Source: Paenibacillus luteus (lineage in GTDB: Bacteria; Bacillota; Bacilli; Paenibacillales; Paenibacillaceae). Taken from it: a DNA stretch of 64,000 nucleotides. Shown here piece after piece: positions 51,873 to 62,373 of the stretch. Below the pieces are notes generated by a model. That model was not told the origin of the DNA. It ran no database searches and saw only the letters and a program-made list of their open reading frames with translations. Within the stretch, counting starts at the first letter, position 1, and every line of letters begins with the position of its first letter. The DNA is taken from positions 1 to 64,000 of the forward strand of contig NZ_SKCD01000005.1 in NCBI RefSeq assembly GCF_006542765.1. The letters are read 5' to 3'. A program made the position numbers and the translations under genes.

Positions 51873-54776
51873 TCATCCCTTTAACCAGCTTTTTCGCAAA
51901 GCAAAGAGCTCTCTTAAATCGTCCGTGGACATTTCCGTAATCCATTGCTCCGATTGTCCGACGACTTGATCGTTAAGCGACTGCTTGCGCTCGATCATCT
52001 CGTCGATTTTCTCCTCCAGCGTCCCGAGCGTAATAAATTTGTGCACATGTACCTCTTTCGTCTGCCCGATCCGGAAGGCACGGTCCGTCGCCTGATTTTC
52101 CACGGCAGGATTCCACCAGCGGTCAAAGTGGAAGACATGATTTGCAGCGGTCAAATTAAGCCCTGTACCGCCGGCCTTCAAGGAAAGCACAAACGCGCAG
52201 CAAGGCTCTTCGGGATTTTGGAACCGTTCAATCATCTGATCCCGTTTCACCTTCGGTACGCTGCCATGCAAGTAAGGCACAGGCAAGCCAAGCTTTTCTT
52301 CAAGCAGCTGCTGCAGCTGCTGGCCCATCTCGATATATTGGGTAAAAATCAAGCAGCGCTCGCCTTCTGCCGCAATTTCCTCGCACATTTCCAGCAGTCT
52401 TGCTACTTTATTCGACCGCTCGATATCCCACAGCTGCAGCTTCTCTTCGCTCGCGAGCAGTGAAGGGTGATCGCACAATTGCTTAAGCTTCGTTAAAGCG
52501 GCAAGAATCAAGCCCCGGCGCTGCATTGGACCCAGCTTATCTAGATTTTCAAGAAGGTCGGCGACTAAGTTCTCATACATGGCACCTTGCTCTGCGGTCA
52601 GCGTCATGTAGGTTTTCGACTCATTCTTATCCGGAAGCGATAGCTGAATCGATGGGTCCTTCTTGATCCGGCGCAGCATAAACGGCTTTACCCAGCGCTG
52701 TAGTCCGGCAATAAGCTTCTCATCACGCGTCTTCTCTATCGGTGTAACGACCTCCTTGCGGAACTCGTTGATGTTGCCCAAATAACCCGGGTTAATGAAA
52801 TCATAGATGGACCAAAGCTCAGTCAACCTATTCTCCATCGGCGTTCCTGTCAGCGCAATCCGGTGCGAGGCAGGCAGGCGCCTAATGGCGGTCGATTGCT
52901 TCGTATATATATTTTTAATGTTTTGGGCTTCATCGAGACATAAGGCATCCCAATCGACCAAGCTCAAATCTTCTTCATCCAGCTGCGCTAAGGAATAGGA
53001 CGTTATCACCAAATCCGCCTCTGCTACGGAATCACGTAAAACCTCTCCCTTATCCCGCTTGTTACCATAATGGAGCATGACGCGAAGGGAAGGAGCAAAC
53101 CGCTCCAACTCCTTCTCCCAGTTGCCGATAACCGACGTCGGACAGATTAGCAGCGATGGGCCGCCCGTTTGCAGCTTTCGTTCCTTGATATAGACCAGGT
53201 AGGCCATAAACTGAATCGTCTTGCCAAGACCCATATCATCCGCAAGCACGCCGCCAAGCCCAAATTTTCTTAGAAACAGCAGCCAAGATACGCCTTCCAG
53301 CTGATAAGGCCGAAGCTCTCCCAAAAAAGTGGCCGGAATCTCAGCAAGCGGGATTTGGGAGGTGTGCTGCAGCTGTGCCAGCCAAGCCGTCAAATGCTCA
53401 TTTAGTTCAACCTCTGCCTCCAGATCCGAATCCAGCTCCTCGCTGTCATCCAGTGGAATGCCGCCCTTCAGATGCATCTCGAGCACATCCCGGAAAGACA
53501 AGCCTTTGCGCTTGCCCATCCGTTTCAGCCATTGCTTGATCTGCGTCACATCCTGCGGGTCCAGATGGACCCATTCGCCTCCGATATTAAACAGCCGCCT
53601 GTTTTGCTCCGCAAGATGAAGAAATTCCGCTTCTGTTAAATTAACATCGCCGAGAGCAAGCTTCCAATCAAATTGCACGATTTGGTCCAATCCGAACATC
53701 GGCTGTGCAGCCGAGCCTACGGATGACTTCATTTTCGCCTTCAAACGAAGCTTCCTTGAGCGCACAGCTTCCCACCAGCTAGGAAGCAGCACAGGGCAAC
53801 CCGCTTCCAGCAACTTTACACTGCCCTCTTCGAGGAATTTCCACGCTTCATTATCGGTTAGGGTCATTTGAAGCTGATTGGGTTCTTCTTGATCTGCAAG
53901 CTCCGGCAATGCCATGATCCATTTCAGCTGCTCCTTGGCAAGCTTAGTTTCGAGATACATCAGCCAATCTGCTGGAATGCTCCGTTCATCATCCGTATCA
54001 GACTCCCAGCCATCTTCCCAAGCATGGGGCCTGATCGGAAGCCAAGGTCCACCCTCTCGATCCTGCAATGCAGGACGAAGACGCCACTCCGGTGAAACAT
54101 GCGGCTCTACCAGCTGCAGAGCTATCCGGAACGGCAGCGCATCCTTACGGAGTCCGATCGCTATGAGCCAATCCTCCTCATCAGCGGCCTTTCTTCTCAG
54201 CACAGCTTCGCCTGACACTGCCGAAATCGCTTTCCACGCCTGAGCTGCCTGTTCGTTTTCCTCCAGCATTTGTTCGATCGCACCACTTAGCCATCGTTCG
54301 ATTCCTTTATCTCCGTGTGCTGAGGCTGCAAGAGCATTTTCATGCCACTGCTGCGCGAAATCCGTCTCCTGCTCAGGAATAGCGATTCGCCAACTTCGCC
54401 GCTCGTCAGCCCAATGCTCCCAGTCCGGCATAAACCAACCCTTTAGCAGTGCCGTTCGAATCTGTTCTGCCATTCTCATTAAAACAGCCATGCGTTCTGT
54501 CCACTCCAGCTGAAGCAGCCGGACATGCTGAGGCGAGGATAAATAATCTACTGCAAGCAAAGGCGGAATGCTAAGCAGCTTCCTCTCACCTAAACTGATC
54601 TCTTCAATATCCGCTCCATACCATGAAGCTTTATGCCATGCAAACAATAGGTATCGCAGCTTGCCGTCAGCTGCATCCTTTCGATCGACTGCGCTAACCA
54701 GAACTGAGGCACCGCTCTCATCCACGTTCCAAAATCCGTCTATCATTAACTTTCGCGCGCCAATGTATGTTCTCAT
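51873..54776 (-). CDS. SNF2-family DNA helicase/translocase
   Basis: A 967-residue protein. The N-terminal ~450 residues are an accessory region common to bacterial SNF2 proteins. The ATPase core has motif I LADDMGLGKTIQ, motif Ia LLICPTSVIGNWEKE, motif II LCLDEAQNIKN, motif III ALTGTPMENRL, and the C-lobe LIFTQYIEMG, SLKAGGTGLNLTAANHV, and DRAFRIGQTKEVHV. It should translocate on double-stranded DNA rather than unwind it. ATG 54776 overlaps the stop of the SWIM gene (ATGA). The pair resembles the adjacent SNF2 (YwqA) and SWIM (YwqB) genes of Bacillus subtilis. Role unknown; DNA repair or transcription recycling has been proposed for relatives. Confidence 0.92.
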   Translation of the reverse strand: MRTYIGARKLMIDGFWNVDESGASVLVSAVDRKDAADGKLRYLLFAWHKASWYGADIEEISLGERKLLSIPPLLAVDYLSSPQHVRLLQLEWTERMAVLMRMAEQIRTALLKGWFMPDWEHWADERRSWRIAIPEQETDFAQQWHENALAASAHGDKGIERWLSGAIEQMLEENEQAAQAWKAISAVSGEAVLRRKAADEEDWLIAIGLRKDALPFRIALQLVEPHVSPEWRLRPALQDREGGPWLPIRPHAWEDGWESDTDDERSIPADWLMYLETKLAKEQLKWIMALPELADQEEPNQLQMTLTDNEAWKFLEEGSVKLLEAGCPVLLPSWWEAVRSRKLRLKAKMKSSVGSAAQPMFGLDQIVQFDWKLALGDVNLTEAEFLHLAEQNRRLFNIGGEWVHLDPQDVTQIKQWLKRMGKRKGLSFRDVLEMHLKGGIPLDDSEELDSDLEAEVELNEHLTAWLAQLQHTSQIPLAEIPATFLGELRPYQLEGVSWLLFLRKFGLGGVLADDMGLGKTIQFMAYLVYIKERKLQTGGPSLLICPTSVIGNWEKELERFAPSLRVMLHYGNKRDKGEVLRDSVAEADLVITSYSLAQLDEEDLSLVDWDALCLDEAQNIKNIYTKQSTAIRRLPASHRIALTGTPMENRLTELWSIYDFINPGYLGNINEFRKEVVTPIEKTRDEKLIAGLQRWVKPFMLRRIKKDPSIQLSLPDKNESKTYMTLTAEQGAMYENLVADLLENLDKLGPMQRRGLILAALTKLKQLCDHPSLLASEEKLQLWDIERSNKVARLLEMCEEIAAEGERCLIFTQYIEMGQQLQQLLEEKLGLPVPYLHGSVPKVKRDQMIERFQNPEEPCCAFVLSLKAGGTGLNLTAANHVFHFDRWWNPAVENQATDRAFRIGQTKEVHVHKFITLGTLEEKIDEMIERKQSLNDQVVGQSEQWITEMSTDDLRELFALRKSWLKG

Positions 54777-56383
54777 GTAACCAATTTCCCTTTCCATAGC
54801 TCTTCCTGAAACGCTCTAAGCCGCTGATGCTTGCGTACGAGGCCTTCAAGATATTGCTCCCACCGAGAGGCATCCTTGTCTGTCTTGTAAAGCTTCTCCA
54901 GCTTCTTCAATTGCTTGACAGCGATGCGGTACCCTTGACGGTTGCGTGTCTGAATGGATGCTTCTACCGACTGATGGTACAGAGGCATTAAGGCACGCGG
55001 TGCCAGCTTGGCAATCTCGCGCAGCGCATGCGTACCCACATCCTCGGGACGGGCTCCGACAAGCATTTGCAAGTCCGCCCATTCCTCATACCGTTTCTGA
55101 TCGAGCCAATGGTCAGATAATTCAGAATAGGAATGAGGCAGCAATTGCGTCATATAATCGGTCCAGACGCGAAGCTCAGGACGGTCCAAATCAGCCCTGC
55201 GGCATAAGGTCACAAATGGGCCGACAGATCGGCCGTTTTTCACATGATTGACCCGCTCGAACAAGAAGCTCATCCATTTCTCCACAAGCGGCCATTTTTC
55301 CTCCTGCATCCGCTGTGCTGCACATGGATACATGACTTTCTGAGAGCGCTCGAAACTTGTAAGTTCAAAATGCTCAATGGCCTGCTCATCACGCATATCA
55401 AAAAAGTACATCATGCCGATTGCCGTGTGCAGGAACGCATGGTTAACCTCTCCGGCCGCCTCCTGCTTTACTAGCTCAAGCATCGCAATAAGCTCTTTCT
55501 CATACCAGCTTCTGTTTTCCGAAAGCTTCTCGCAGAAAGCCATATACATGTATTCCCAATCAAAGAGCTGCCGTTCTGTACCCGATGCCCAAACCTTTAC
55601 ATGTGCAATCAATTCATCTGCCCATGCTTCTTCAGCCGACTCCATTTGCCCTGGTGTCAGCTCGGAGATCAATGTATATAAATGCTCCACCCATGGCTCA
55701 GCCATGCGGATAAATGACATCTCATGATAATATCTGCTGAAGGAATCAACAGTATTTATCGCTCTTTCCGCTTGTTCCAACACAAACAAAATAGCCGTTG
55801 ACCAATGCAATCGCTGCAATGGCTTCTTCCAATCCTTGGACAGCCCTTTCAAGGAAGACAATAGCGGCTGCAGCGCATGAAGCGAGTGACGGCATTTGCG
55901 CCAAACCTCGCCATGCGTGGCCTGCATCCAATCCAGCCACTCTTTTGCTGTACCCGATTCGCCTGGATCTTCAGCAATCATTGGCACTGGCGGCAGCACT
56001 TCCGGCTCAGCTGGTTTGTTTTTAAGCAGCGTACTGGCTGAGGAGAGTCCTAGCAATTTGAAATAAGATCGTTCCGCTAACGAATGTCCACCTTCCTGCT
56101 GACTGCAGTATTGAAAATAAACGGCTGCCATATGCTTGCAAAAACCCATATAAGGACAGGTACAGGAGCTGTACCGCAAATTGCCGGCATCTAGTATGAC
56201 CGCATAAAGGTCAGAGCCTTTGACGACGCCATAAAGATGATCATGGCTGCCTTCATTAGCGCTGTCCACCTTGCCTTCCATGTAATATTGCCAGCCTCGC
56301 TTCATGATCGTCGTCTCGACATGTGAGTTTAATTGTTGTTCAATCAGCGCTTGCAGCTTTTCATTGAGGTGCATTACAGACAT
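54773..56383 (-). CDS. SWIM zinc-finger protein, partner of the SNF2 helicase
   Basis: A 536-residue protein. Near residues 75-95 it has the SWIM finger C-x-C-x(n)-C-x-H (SSCTCPYMGFCKHMAAV). The rest is helical with TPR-like spacing and no catalytic motif. SWIM fingers bind DNA or protein, and this family is encoded next to SNF2 helicases in Firmicutes (YwqB/YwqA type). The start ATG is eight bases after a GGAAGCGGG-type site. Translationally coupled to the helicase. Confidence 0.88.
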   Translation of the reverse strand: MSVMHLNEKLQALIEQQLNSHVETTIMKRGWQYYMEGKVDSANEGSHDHLYGVVKGSDLYAVILDAGNLRYSSCTCPYMGFCKHMAAVYFQYCSQQEGGHSLAERSYFKLLGLSSASTLLKNKPAEPEVLPPVPMIAEDPGESGTAKEWLDWMQATHGEVWRKCRHSLHALQPLLSSLKGLSKDWKKPLQRLHWSTAILFVLEQAERAINTVDSFSRYYHEMSFIRMAEPWVEHLYTLISELTPGQMESAEEAWADELIAHVKVWASGTERQLFDWEYMYMAFCEKLSENRSWYEKELIAMLELVKQEAAGEVNHAFLHTAIGMMYFFDMRDEQAIEHFELTSFERSQKVMYPCAAQRMQEEKWPLVEKWMSFLFERVNHVKNGRSVGPFVTLCRRADLDRPELRVWTDYMTQLLPHSYSELSDHWLDQKRYEEWADLQMLVGARPEDVGTHALREIAKLAPRALMPLYHQSVEASIQTRNRQGYRIAVKQLKKLEKLYKTDKDASRWEQYLEGLVRKHQRLRAFQEELWKGKLVT

Positions 56384-56495
56384 TCACCCGCTTCCTTTCC
56401 GTTCAATTGCATTCCTTCTATTATATCAAGCCGACACGGCTGGTGCCATCATTTGGCGTCAAATGCTACGATTGGACTGAAATAAAAGTGAGACA

Positions 56496-56535
56496 TAAAA
56501 AAGCCACACCGACATAGTCCTTTAGTCGGCATGGC
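56496..56535 (-). terminator. Terminator of the sensor kinase gene at 56547
   Basis: GCCATGCCGAC pairs with GTCGGTGTGGC (one G-U pair) on the minus strand and is followed by six U residues. Confidence 0.7.
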
Positions 56536-56546
56536 ACAATGGTTCA

Positions 56547-58301
56547 TTATAAGGGCATTTTCACGATAAACGTTAATTTCCCGGCAGGCTCTGCCGTTAC
56601 ATAGACATCCCCTTTATACTGCTTGGCGATGGATTTGACAATGGATAACCCCAAACCTTGATGATCCTGCTGCTTGGTGGAATATCCCGCTTCAAAAATC
56701 GGCCGGGCCACCGCGCCCTCGGCATCATCACAAGTATTGGTAACCGTGAACTCCAGCGCATCAACCGTTTGATTGCCGACGAGCGTCACCTGCCTGCGGT
56801 CTTCCGGGTATTTAAGCACCTCATCAAAGGCATTATCAATCAGATTGCCTAGCATCCGGTTCACATCAAGCGTCTTTACTCCCATCTCCTGCATATTAAG
56901 TCCCGTAAAGGAACAGCTAAAGCCGATTTTATAACTCTCCGCTTGTGAAATTTTGGAGCGGACAAGTGCAGCTATCGCAGGATTGCCGATATTAATAATA
57001 TCGTTCATCATTCGGATATCGCCAGTCAGCTCTTTGGTATAGCCGATGAGCTCCTGCGATTTCCCAAGCTCTGCCAAGGAGTGAATTGTTTGCACATGAT
57101 TCAGAAAGTCATGTCTTTGCGCCCGGATGGATTGGAACATCTGGTTGATTTCTTCCACATACGTTTCCTGAGTCACTTTAACGACCTTGTCGCGCGACTG
57201 CCTGTAATAGCGCATGGCTACAATAGCAATCAACAGGCTGAAGGCTGTGACTATAATAATGATAACGCCCAAGTTTAAAAATTGTGAATCCAGTTTTTCC
57301 TGAATGATATGATAATCAGAGGTTAACATCAGCACGTAACTGTTCATCGGCTGTCCGTCCCGATCCGTAATGTTGATCCCTTTTTCATTTACAAAAGTGG
57401 GAATATACATTTTAAACATTTCTTTGCCATCAATATTTTCGCGCAGCGTAACCATTTCTTTGGAGAAATAGGCCTGGCGCACCAGTTCCGTATCACGCTC
57501 CGACTTGATCGTATAGGAACCATAAAAAATAGGCTCCTGCACCTTATGCCCTTGCTCAAGCCCCTCCGGGTTGATCGTCGTCTCACCATCAGGGAACGTT
57601 TCCGGATTAATGAAGGCAATCTCCAGCAGCGAATCGCTGCTTTCAACGGAATTTTCAATCATTCGATGAACGCCCGTCGCGCTCTCATACTCTTGCTGCT
57701 GCTCATAATCCACGTAGGGATCGATAATATAGTTGGTCGCGCCATCGTAATAATAGCCCCACTTATTCAGCTTGTCCACATCCGTTGTAGACACCTCGAA
57801 CGGACCACTCCAGAAATTCGGGAGCGATTGCCCGAGCCAGTCCACCGAAGCATTCTTGTGCTCGAACAGCTGAGAGAACACTTCATACCACGGTACCCAT
57901 GACTTTGTGCTTGTATTCAACTGATTGACATTGGAGGAGCGGTACAGCACAATATCATCCGGCAATTTCTTCAATAGCGTAATATGGCTCAGATCCAACT
58001 TGTCACGAAGCTCCATGAGCTGCTCTGTCGTTACCTTCTCTATATCCGGGTCCAATGCATACTGAATGGCGATCGAAGCTGTACGAAGCTCGCGCCCGAT
58101 CTGATTCTGAAATTGCTCCGAGCCCTCACGCGATTGCTCCAGTGAAATTTGCAGCCGTTCAGCATGCGCCAGAAGCTCTTCTTCAAAAGAGTCTTCCAAT
58201 GTTTTTTTTGTAAGAAAATAATAGGCCGTGTTGTTTACCAGCACCATAACGACGATTACGCTAATCGCCACAAGCCAAATATTGCGTTGCATCTCCTGCA
58301 T
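56547..58301 (-). CDS. Spo0B-type sensor histidine kinase (CitA/DcuS class), orphan
   Basis: A 584-residue membrane kinase. A transmembrane helix at about 10-30, a large extracellular domain (residues 31-345) and a second helix near 345-367 are followed by a Spo0B_a-like dimerisation helix with His in RAQRHDFLNHVQTIHSLA, then an HATPase with LGNLIDNAFDEV, and GYSTKQQDHQGLGLSIVKS. CitA/DcuS kinases sense organic acids outside the cell; here the sensor is much larger and not clearly PAS. No response regulator gene is adjacent, so its partner is encoded elsewhere. A terminator follows directly. Confidence 0.87.
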   Translation of the reverse strand: MQEMQRNIWLVAISVIVVMVLVNNTAYYFLTKKTLEDSFEEELLAHAERLQISLEQSREGSEQFQNQIGRELRTASIAIQYALDPDIEKVTTEQLMELRDKLDLSHITLLKKLPDDIVLYRSSNVNQLNTSTKSWVPWYEVFSQLFEHKNASVDWLGQSLPNFWSGPFEVSTTDVDKLNKWGYYYDGATNYIIDPYVDYEQQQEYESATGVHRMIENSVESSDSLLEIAFINPETFPDGETTINPEGLEQGHKVQEPIFYGSYTIKSERDTELVRQAYFSKEMVTLRENIDGKEMFKMYIPTFVNEKGINITDRDGQPMNSYVLMLTSDYHIIQEKLDSQFLNLGVIIIIVTAFSLLIAIVAMRYYRQSRDKVVKVTQETYVEEINQMFQSIRAQRHDFLNHVQTIHSLAELGKSQELIGYTKELTGDIRMMNDIINIGNPAIAALVRSKISQAESYKIGFSCSFTGLNMQEMGVKTLDVNRMLGNLIDNAFDEVLKYPEDRRQVTLVGNQTVDALEFTVTNTCDDAEGAVARPIFEAGYSTKQQDHQGLGLSIVKSIAKQYKGDVYVTAEPAGKLTFIVKMPL

Positions 58302-58438
58302 CTTGCCCTTCTATCTATTATTGCTTTCATTATGTAACATAATGACCCAAACGACAATACCGCTTCCATTAACAAATGATAACAATGGATAGGGAGCGCA
58401 CGATCAACAATTGGTTATAAGCCATGGCGTATGAATCA

Positions 58439-59113
58439 TTAACCTCTTACCTTCTTGAAATATAAGCGAACAGCCCATTTGCGCTCCTGCCGCTTCTTAT
58501 AACGCGGAAGCATACGGTATATGCGCAATCCTTCTTCAATTGCACTTCGTGCTTCCTGATCATCTCCAAGCTTTTTGTAAATCGCAGCAAGCTGGTCATA
58601 CGCCTCGCAGGAGGATGAATTGATGGTTTGAAAATCACGAATGTAAGCAAGCGCCTGTTCTGCGCGTCCATTTGAATAAAAGGCTGCAAGTCGCAAATAA
58701 GGCGCACCGTATTTGACACGCAGATTAAGCTCCAGTCCGTGAAGCGTGCTTGCGACAAAACGCTCCTCGTCACCGTTATGCAAATAACTGATGCCCAGGT
58801 CATCCCAGTATTCTGCAGAGTCCTCAAGCGTGTTCTGTAACGGCTCGAGCCACTGCAAAGCCTCCTTATATTTCTTGCGTTCAATCAATAGCCTTGCAAG
58901 CTCGTGTTTTGCGGAAACTTCATTCGGTGATTGATTGATTTGCTGCCTCAGTTTCTTGATTCTCGAAATTCTCTTCAGGGGTTTTACGAAGCTAGGCAAA
59001 ATGCCCACAAAGCGGCGGTCCAGCACGTACAGCAGGATAAGCAAAACTAAGATAGCGATAAACGGGTTGCCGAACAACCAAAACAGCATGAAAAATAGGC
59101 TAAATTTTAACAT
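58439..59113 (-). CDS. TPR-repeat membrane protein
   Basis: A 224-residue protein with a hydrophobic N-terminus (residues 1-30: FSLFFMLFWLFGNPFIAILVLLILLYVL) that anchors it to the membrane. Residues about 60-205 are tetratricopeptide repeats (NEVSAKHELARLLIERKKYKEALQWLEP, then SAEYWDDLGISYLHNGDEE, then SCEAYDQLAAIYKKLGDDQEA). TPR modules hold protein partners; no enzyme domain is present. GGGGG precedes the ATG. It is divergent from the catalase gene, with a perfect -10 TATAAT on the minus strand near 59190-59195. Confidence 0.85.
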   Translation of the reverse strand: MLKFSLFFMLFWLFGNPFIAILVLLILLYVLDRRFVGILPSFVKPLKRISRIKKLRQQINQSPNEVSAKHELARLLIERKKYKEALQWLEPLQNTLEDSAEYWDDLGISYLHNGDEERFVASTLHGLELNLRVKYGAPYLRLAAFYSNGRAEQALAYIRDFQTINSSSCEAYDQLAAIYKKLGDDQEARSAIEEGLRIYRMLPRYKKRQERKWAVRLYFKKVRG

Positions 59114-59328
59114 CTTATCCCCCTGTAAAATAAAAGATTACAATTTCGTTCGTCAATCATACCTACGATTTATTGTTGAAATATGGTTCGATTATACCAT
59201 AATTCTACCGTTTATTGATGAAAACTAGCATTTTAACGTCATTTTCATTATATGAATAACAAATAGATGTATGACTCAAACTAGACCTACAAGTTTACAT
59301 TTATATGCCATTGGAGGATGAATTCGTC

Positions 59329-60903
59329 ATGACCGCAAAGGATAACACCGAGCAAGAGCTAACCACCCGCCAAGGGCATCCGGTTACCGACAACCAGAAC
59401 ATACGCACAATCGGGAATCGCGGACCCTCGACGCTGGAGAATTACCATTTTATCGAGAAAATATCCCATTTCGACCGAGAACGCGTCCCCGAACGTGTTG
59501 TACACGCACGCGGAGCCGGCGCTCACGGTTATTTCGAGGCTTACGGCAAGGTTGGCGATGAACCGATAGCCAACTTTACTCGAGCGAAGCTTTTTCAGGA
59601 TGCTGGCAAGCAAACTCCTGTTTTCGTCCGCTTTTCAAGCGTCATTCATGGCGGCCATTCACCCGAGACGCTGCGTGATCCGCGCGGCTTTGCTACCAAG
59701 TTTTATACGGAGGATGGCAATTGGGATTTAGTGGGCAACAATTTGAAAATCTTTTTCATCCGTGATGCGATGAAATTTCCCGATATGGTGCATGCCTTTA
59801 AGCCTGATCCGGTCACGAATGTGCAGAGCATGGAACGTTTTTTTGATTTTGTATCCCAATCGCCTGAGGCGACCCATATGATTACGTTCCTGTTCTCTCC
59901 GTGGGGAATTCCCGCCAATTATCGACAGATGCAAGGCTCCGGCGTCAATACATACAAATGGGTAAACTCCGAGGGTACAGGCATTCTTGTAAAATATCAC
60001 TGGGAGCCGCTTCAAGGCATACGCAACTTGACCCAGAAGGAAGCCGAACTGCTGCAGGGCAAAAACTTTAACCATGCGACGCAGGATTTGTACGAGGCGA
60101 TTGAGCGCGGCGATTATCCCGAGTGGGAGCTTCAGGTGCAGTGGATGAGCGACGGGGAGCATAGCGAGCTCGATTTCGATCCGCTGGATGATACGAAGCT
60201 TTGGGACCCCGAACAGTTCCCCATGCTGCCTGTAGGCAAAATGGTGCTGAACAAAAATCCGGAAAATTACTTTGCCGAGGTTGAGCAAGCCGCCTTCGGT
60301 ACGGGCGTGCTGGTGGACGGGCTGGACTTTTCCGATGACAAGATGCTTCAAGGACGTACCTTTTCCTATTCGGATACACAGCGCTACCGTGTAGGAACAA
60401 ACTATCTTCAACTACCGATCAACGCGCCAAAAAAAGCGGTCGCCACCAATCAGCGGGATGGGCAAATGGCCTTTTACATCGATATCGCGCCCGGACAAAA
60501 TCCGCACATCAACTATGAGCCATCCACGATGGGCGGTTTAAAAGAGGCTCCTCCTTCAGGAGAGCCCCATGAGCCAGCGTATTCGGCCAAACTGACCAAG
60601 CAGCCAATCGACCGCCAGAACAACTTCAAGCAGGCGGGTGAAACCTACCGCAAATTCGAAGCTTGGGAGCGTGACGAACTTATCGAGAATCTAGTCGACG
60701 CATTAAGCACCTGCAGTCCTGTCATTCGGGAGCAGATGCTGCAGCATTTCGCCGAGGCAGACAGCGATTATGGCAAACGCGTTGCCGAAGGACTGAAGCT
60801 GGCCGACCAGCTCGGAAAGGATTCAAGCCATGTCGGCACTACAGCGGCAAACGAAGGGATGGAATTGTCCGACGAGCTAGGGCATAATACGGACGGCTAC
60901 TAA
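59329..60903 (+). CDS. Monofunctional heme catalase
   Basis: A 524-residue catalase that breaks down hydrogen peroxide. Distal His in [14 protein letters not shown], distal Asn in [12 protein letters not shown], and the proximal Tyr motif [18 protein letters not shown] are all present. There is no large extra C-terminal flavodoxin-like domain, so it is a small-subunit enzyme; the C-terminal immune-responsive-type tail (residues about 430-500) is included. ATG 59329 lies 11 bases after GGAGG; the upstream in-frame ATG 59305 has no site. No signal peptide. A PerR or sigma-B control site was looked for but is not clear. Confidence 0.95.
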   Translation: MTAKDNTEQELTTRQGHPVTDNQNIRTIGNRGPSTLENYHFIEKISHFDRERVPERVVHARGAGAHGYFEAYGKVGDEPIANFTRAKLFQDAGKQTPVFVRFSSVIHGGHSPETLRDPRGFATKFYTEDGNWDLVGNNLKIFFIRDAMKFPDMVHAFKPDPVTNVQSMERFFDFVSQSPEATHMITFLFSPWGIPANYRQMQGSGVNTYKWVNSEGTGILVKYHWEPLQGIRNLTQKEAELLQGKNFNHATQDLYEAIERGDYPEWELQVQWMSDGEHSELDFDPLDDTKLWDPEQFPMLPVGKMVLNKNPENYFAEVEQAAFGTGVLVDGLDFSDDKMLQGRTFSYSDTQRYRVGTNYLQLPINAPKKAVATNQRDGQMAFYIDIAPGQNPHINYEPSTMGGLKEAPPSGEPHEPAYSAKLTKQPIDRQNNFKQAGETYRKFEAWERDELIENLVDALSTCSPVIREQMLQHFAEADSDYGKRVAEGLKLADQLGKDSSHVGTTAANEGMELSDELGHNTDGY

Positions 60904-60912
60904 CAACAAATA

Positions 60913-60972
60913 TGAGCCAAGTAAAGTCCGCCCTCACCTTTTACAGTTGAGAGGCTGACAATTCTTGGCTCA
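60913..60972 (+). terminator. Hairpin after the catalase gene
   Basis: TGAGCCAAG (60913-60921) and CTTGGCTCA (60964-60972) pair fully and enclose a further GCCCTCAC-region fold, followed by ATTATTTT on the plus strand. Confidence 0.6.
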
Positions 60973-61001
60973 TTATTTTCACACCTAGCTCAGCTCCGCT
61001 G

Positions 61002-62312
61002 TTAAATGGTTATCCGAATGAGTACTTTGCTGTTCTCATATTCAAAATGAATTTGTCCATTATATTTCTCCACCGTTCGCTTGACAATTGAAAGGCCAGT
61101 CCCCCGCCAGCTTTGATCTTCCCCTTTAGTGGTAAAGCCTTGCTGGAAGAAGCTGCTCTGTTCTTCCTCGGAGAGCACGGCAGGATTCACTACCGTAAAA
61201 ATATATTTCCCTTTCTCGACTGTACAGTAGACTTGGATCACTTTTGGCAGATCGCTTTCATTTTCTTCAACGGCTTCAATCGCATTATCCAACAAGTTGG
61301 AAAATAGCTTAGCAAGATCCATCGATGAAATGCGATCAAACGCGTGAAAATCCGTTTCATAGATCATTTGTATATTTTTGGAATGCGCCCGTTCCCACTT
61401 GCTTTGAAACAGTACCATCAGAATCGGATTTTTAATGCTCAGAGACAGATTCAAAGTTTTGGATTCTAGCGTTAGCTGTTTCAAATAATCATGGGCTTTA
61501 TTGTACATTTTAAGATCCATAAGACCATTTAGCACCTGAAGATGATTCATGAGATCATGCCTGCTGGATTTAATCGTATCTACAATTTTCCCCAGCTCGG
61601 ATATATATATTTTCTCCGAATCCTGCAAATCCTGCTTAAGGCGAGCCTTATACCATTTGTTCAGCAGGTATACGCCAGCAAGAAGAACAAAAGCAAACAG
61701 AATATCCATGCCATAAATAAATAGATTGTTTTTGATCACATGTTTGCTGATATAACCCAGGTCCTCCGCAGCTATATCAATGCCTACCATGCCCAGCATC
61801 TCGCCATTGTCGTCCAGAATTGGAACGCCAATCGACATGTAGGAGCCGGTATGCTCATCATGGATAACGTCTGTGTAATAATTTTCGCCTTGCTTGGCAA
61901 GCCTCACCTGTTCAGGAGGTACTGTACATGGCGTACCAATCGGCATATCATCAACTTCAGGAGGGAATGCCGAAACCATTACCTTGGATACCTCGCTGTC
62001 ATCAAGCAGAAGCGTATAGACGTAAAGGGCATTGATTCGTTCGCGGTACTCCTCTAAGTAACGTCTTGTATTCTCGTAATGCTCATCGTTCGTTTTGGTT
62101 AGTAAAAACTGCTTATACTCTTCTTTATCCATGCCCTTTGCAATGACGAGCGCAATATCGGTATACTGCTTGGCGAGCGTAATCTCCGCTGATTTCACAG
62201 TGGAATGATAAGAAAATACTAATTTCACTCCGGTGAGCACACTGAGCGTTGAAACTGCGATAACAATAAAATAAAACATTCTTTTTTGATTATTGAGACG
62301 GCTTGATTTCAT
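61002..62312 (-). CDS. Spo0B-type sensor histidine kinase with extracellular sensor
   Basis: A 436-residue membrane kinase. Helices at about 12-32 and 195-215 flank a Cache/PAS-like extracellular sensor of about 165 residues (GVPILDDNGEMLGMVGIDIA is typical of Cache domains). The cytoplasmic part has His in SSRHDLMNHLQVLNGLM, the Spo0B_a-like box, and an HATPase with FSNLLDNAIEAVEE and GTGLSIVKRTVEKY. No response regulator gene is adjacent. It starts 61 bases after the diguanylate cyclase gene on the same strand and is probably in one transcript with it. Confidence 0.87.
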   Translation of the reverse strand: MKSSRLNNQKRMFYFIVIAVSTLSVLTGVKLVFSYHSTVKSAEITLAKQYTDIALVIAKGMDKEEYKQFLLTKTNDEHYENTRRYLEEYRERINALYVYTLLLDDSEVSKVMVSAFPPEVDDMPIGTPCTVPPEQVRLAKQGENYYTDVIHDEHTGSYMSIGVPILDDNGEMLGMVGIDIAAEDLGYISKHVIKNNLFIYGMDILFAFVLLAGVYLLNKWYKARLKQDLQDSEKIYISELGKIVDTIKSSRHDLMNHLQVLNGLMDLKMYNKAHDYLKQLTLESKTLNLSLSIKNPILMVLFQSKWERAHSKNIQMIYETDFHAFDRISSMDLAKLFSNLLDNAIEAVEENESDLPKVIQVYCTVEKGKYIFTVVNPAVLSEEEQSSFFQQGFTTKGEDQSWRGTGLSIVKRTVEKYNGQIHFEYENSKVLIRITI

Positions 62313-62373
62313 AGGTTTGAGTCCTTTTCATCACATCAGTATTAGATAATTCTCTATGTTCAGTTGCTGTACG

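Noticed and set aside
59188-59200. PerR-like inverted repeat ATTATACCATAAT before the catalase gene
   Set aside because: The arms are short, the fit to the PerR box is poor, and the sequence is better explained as the -10 region (TATAAT) of the divergent TPR gene.
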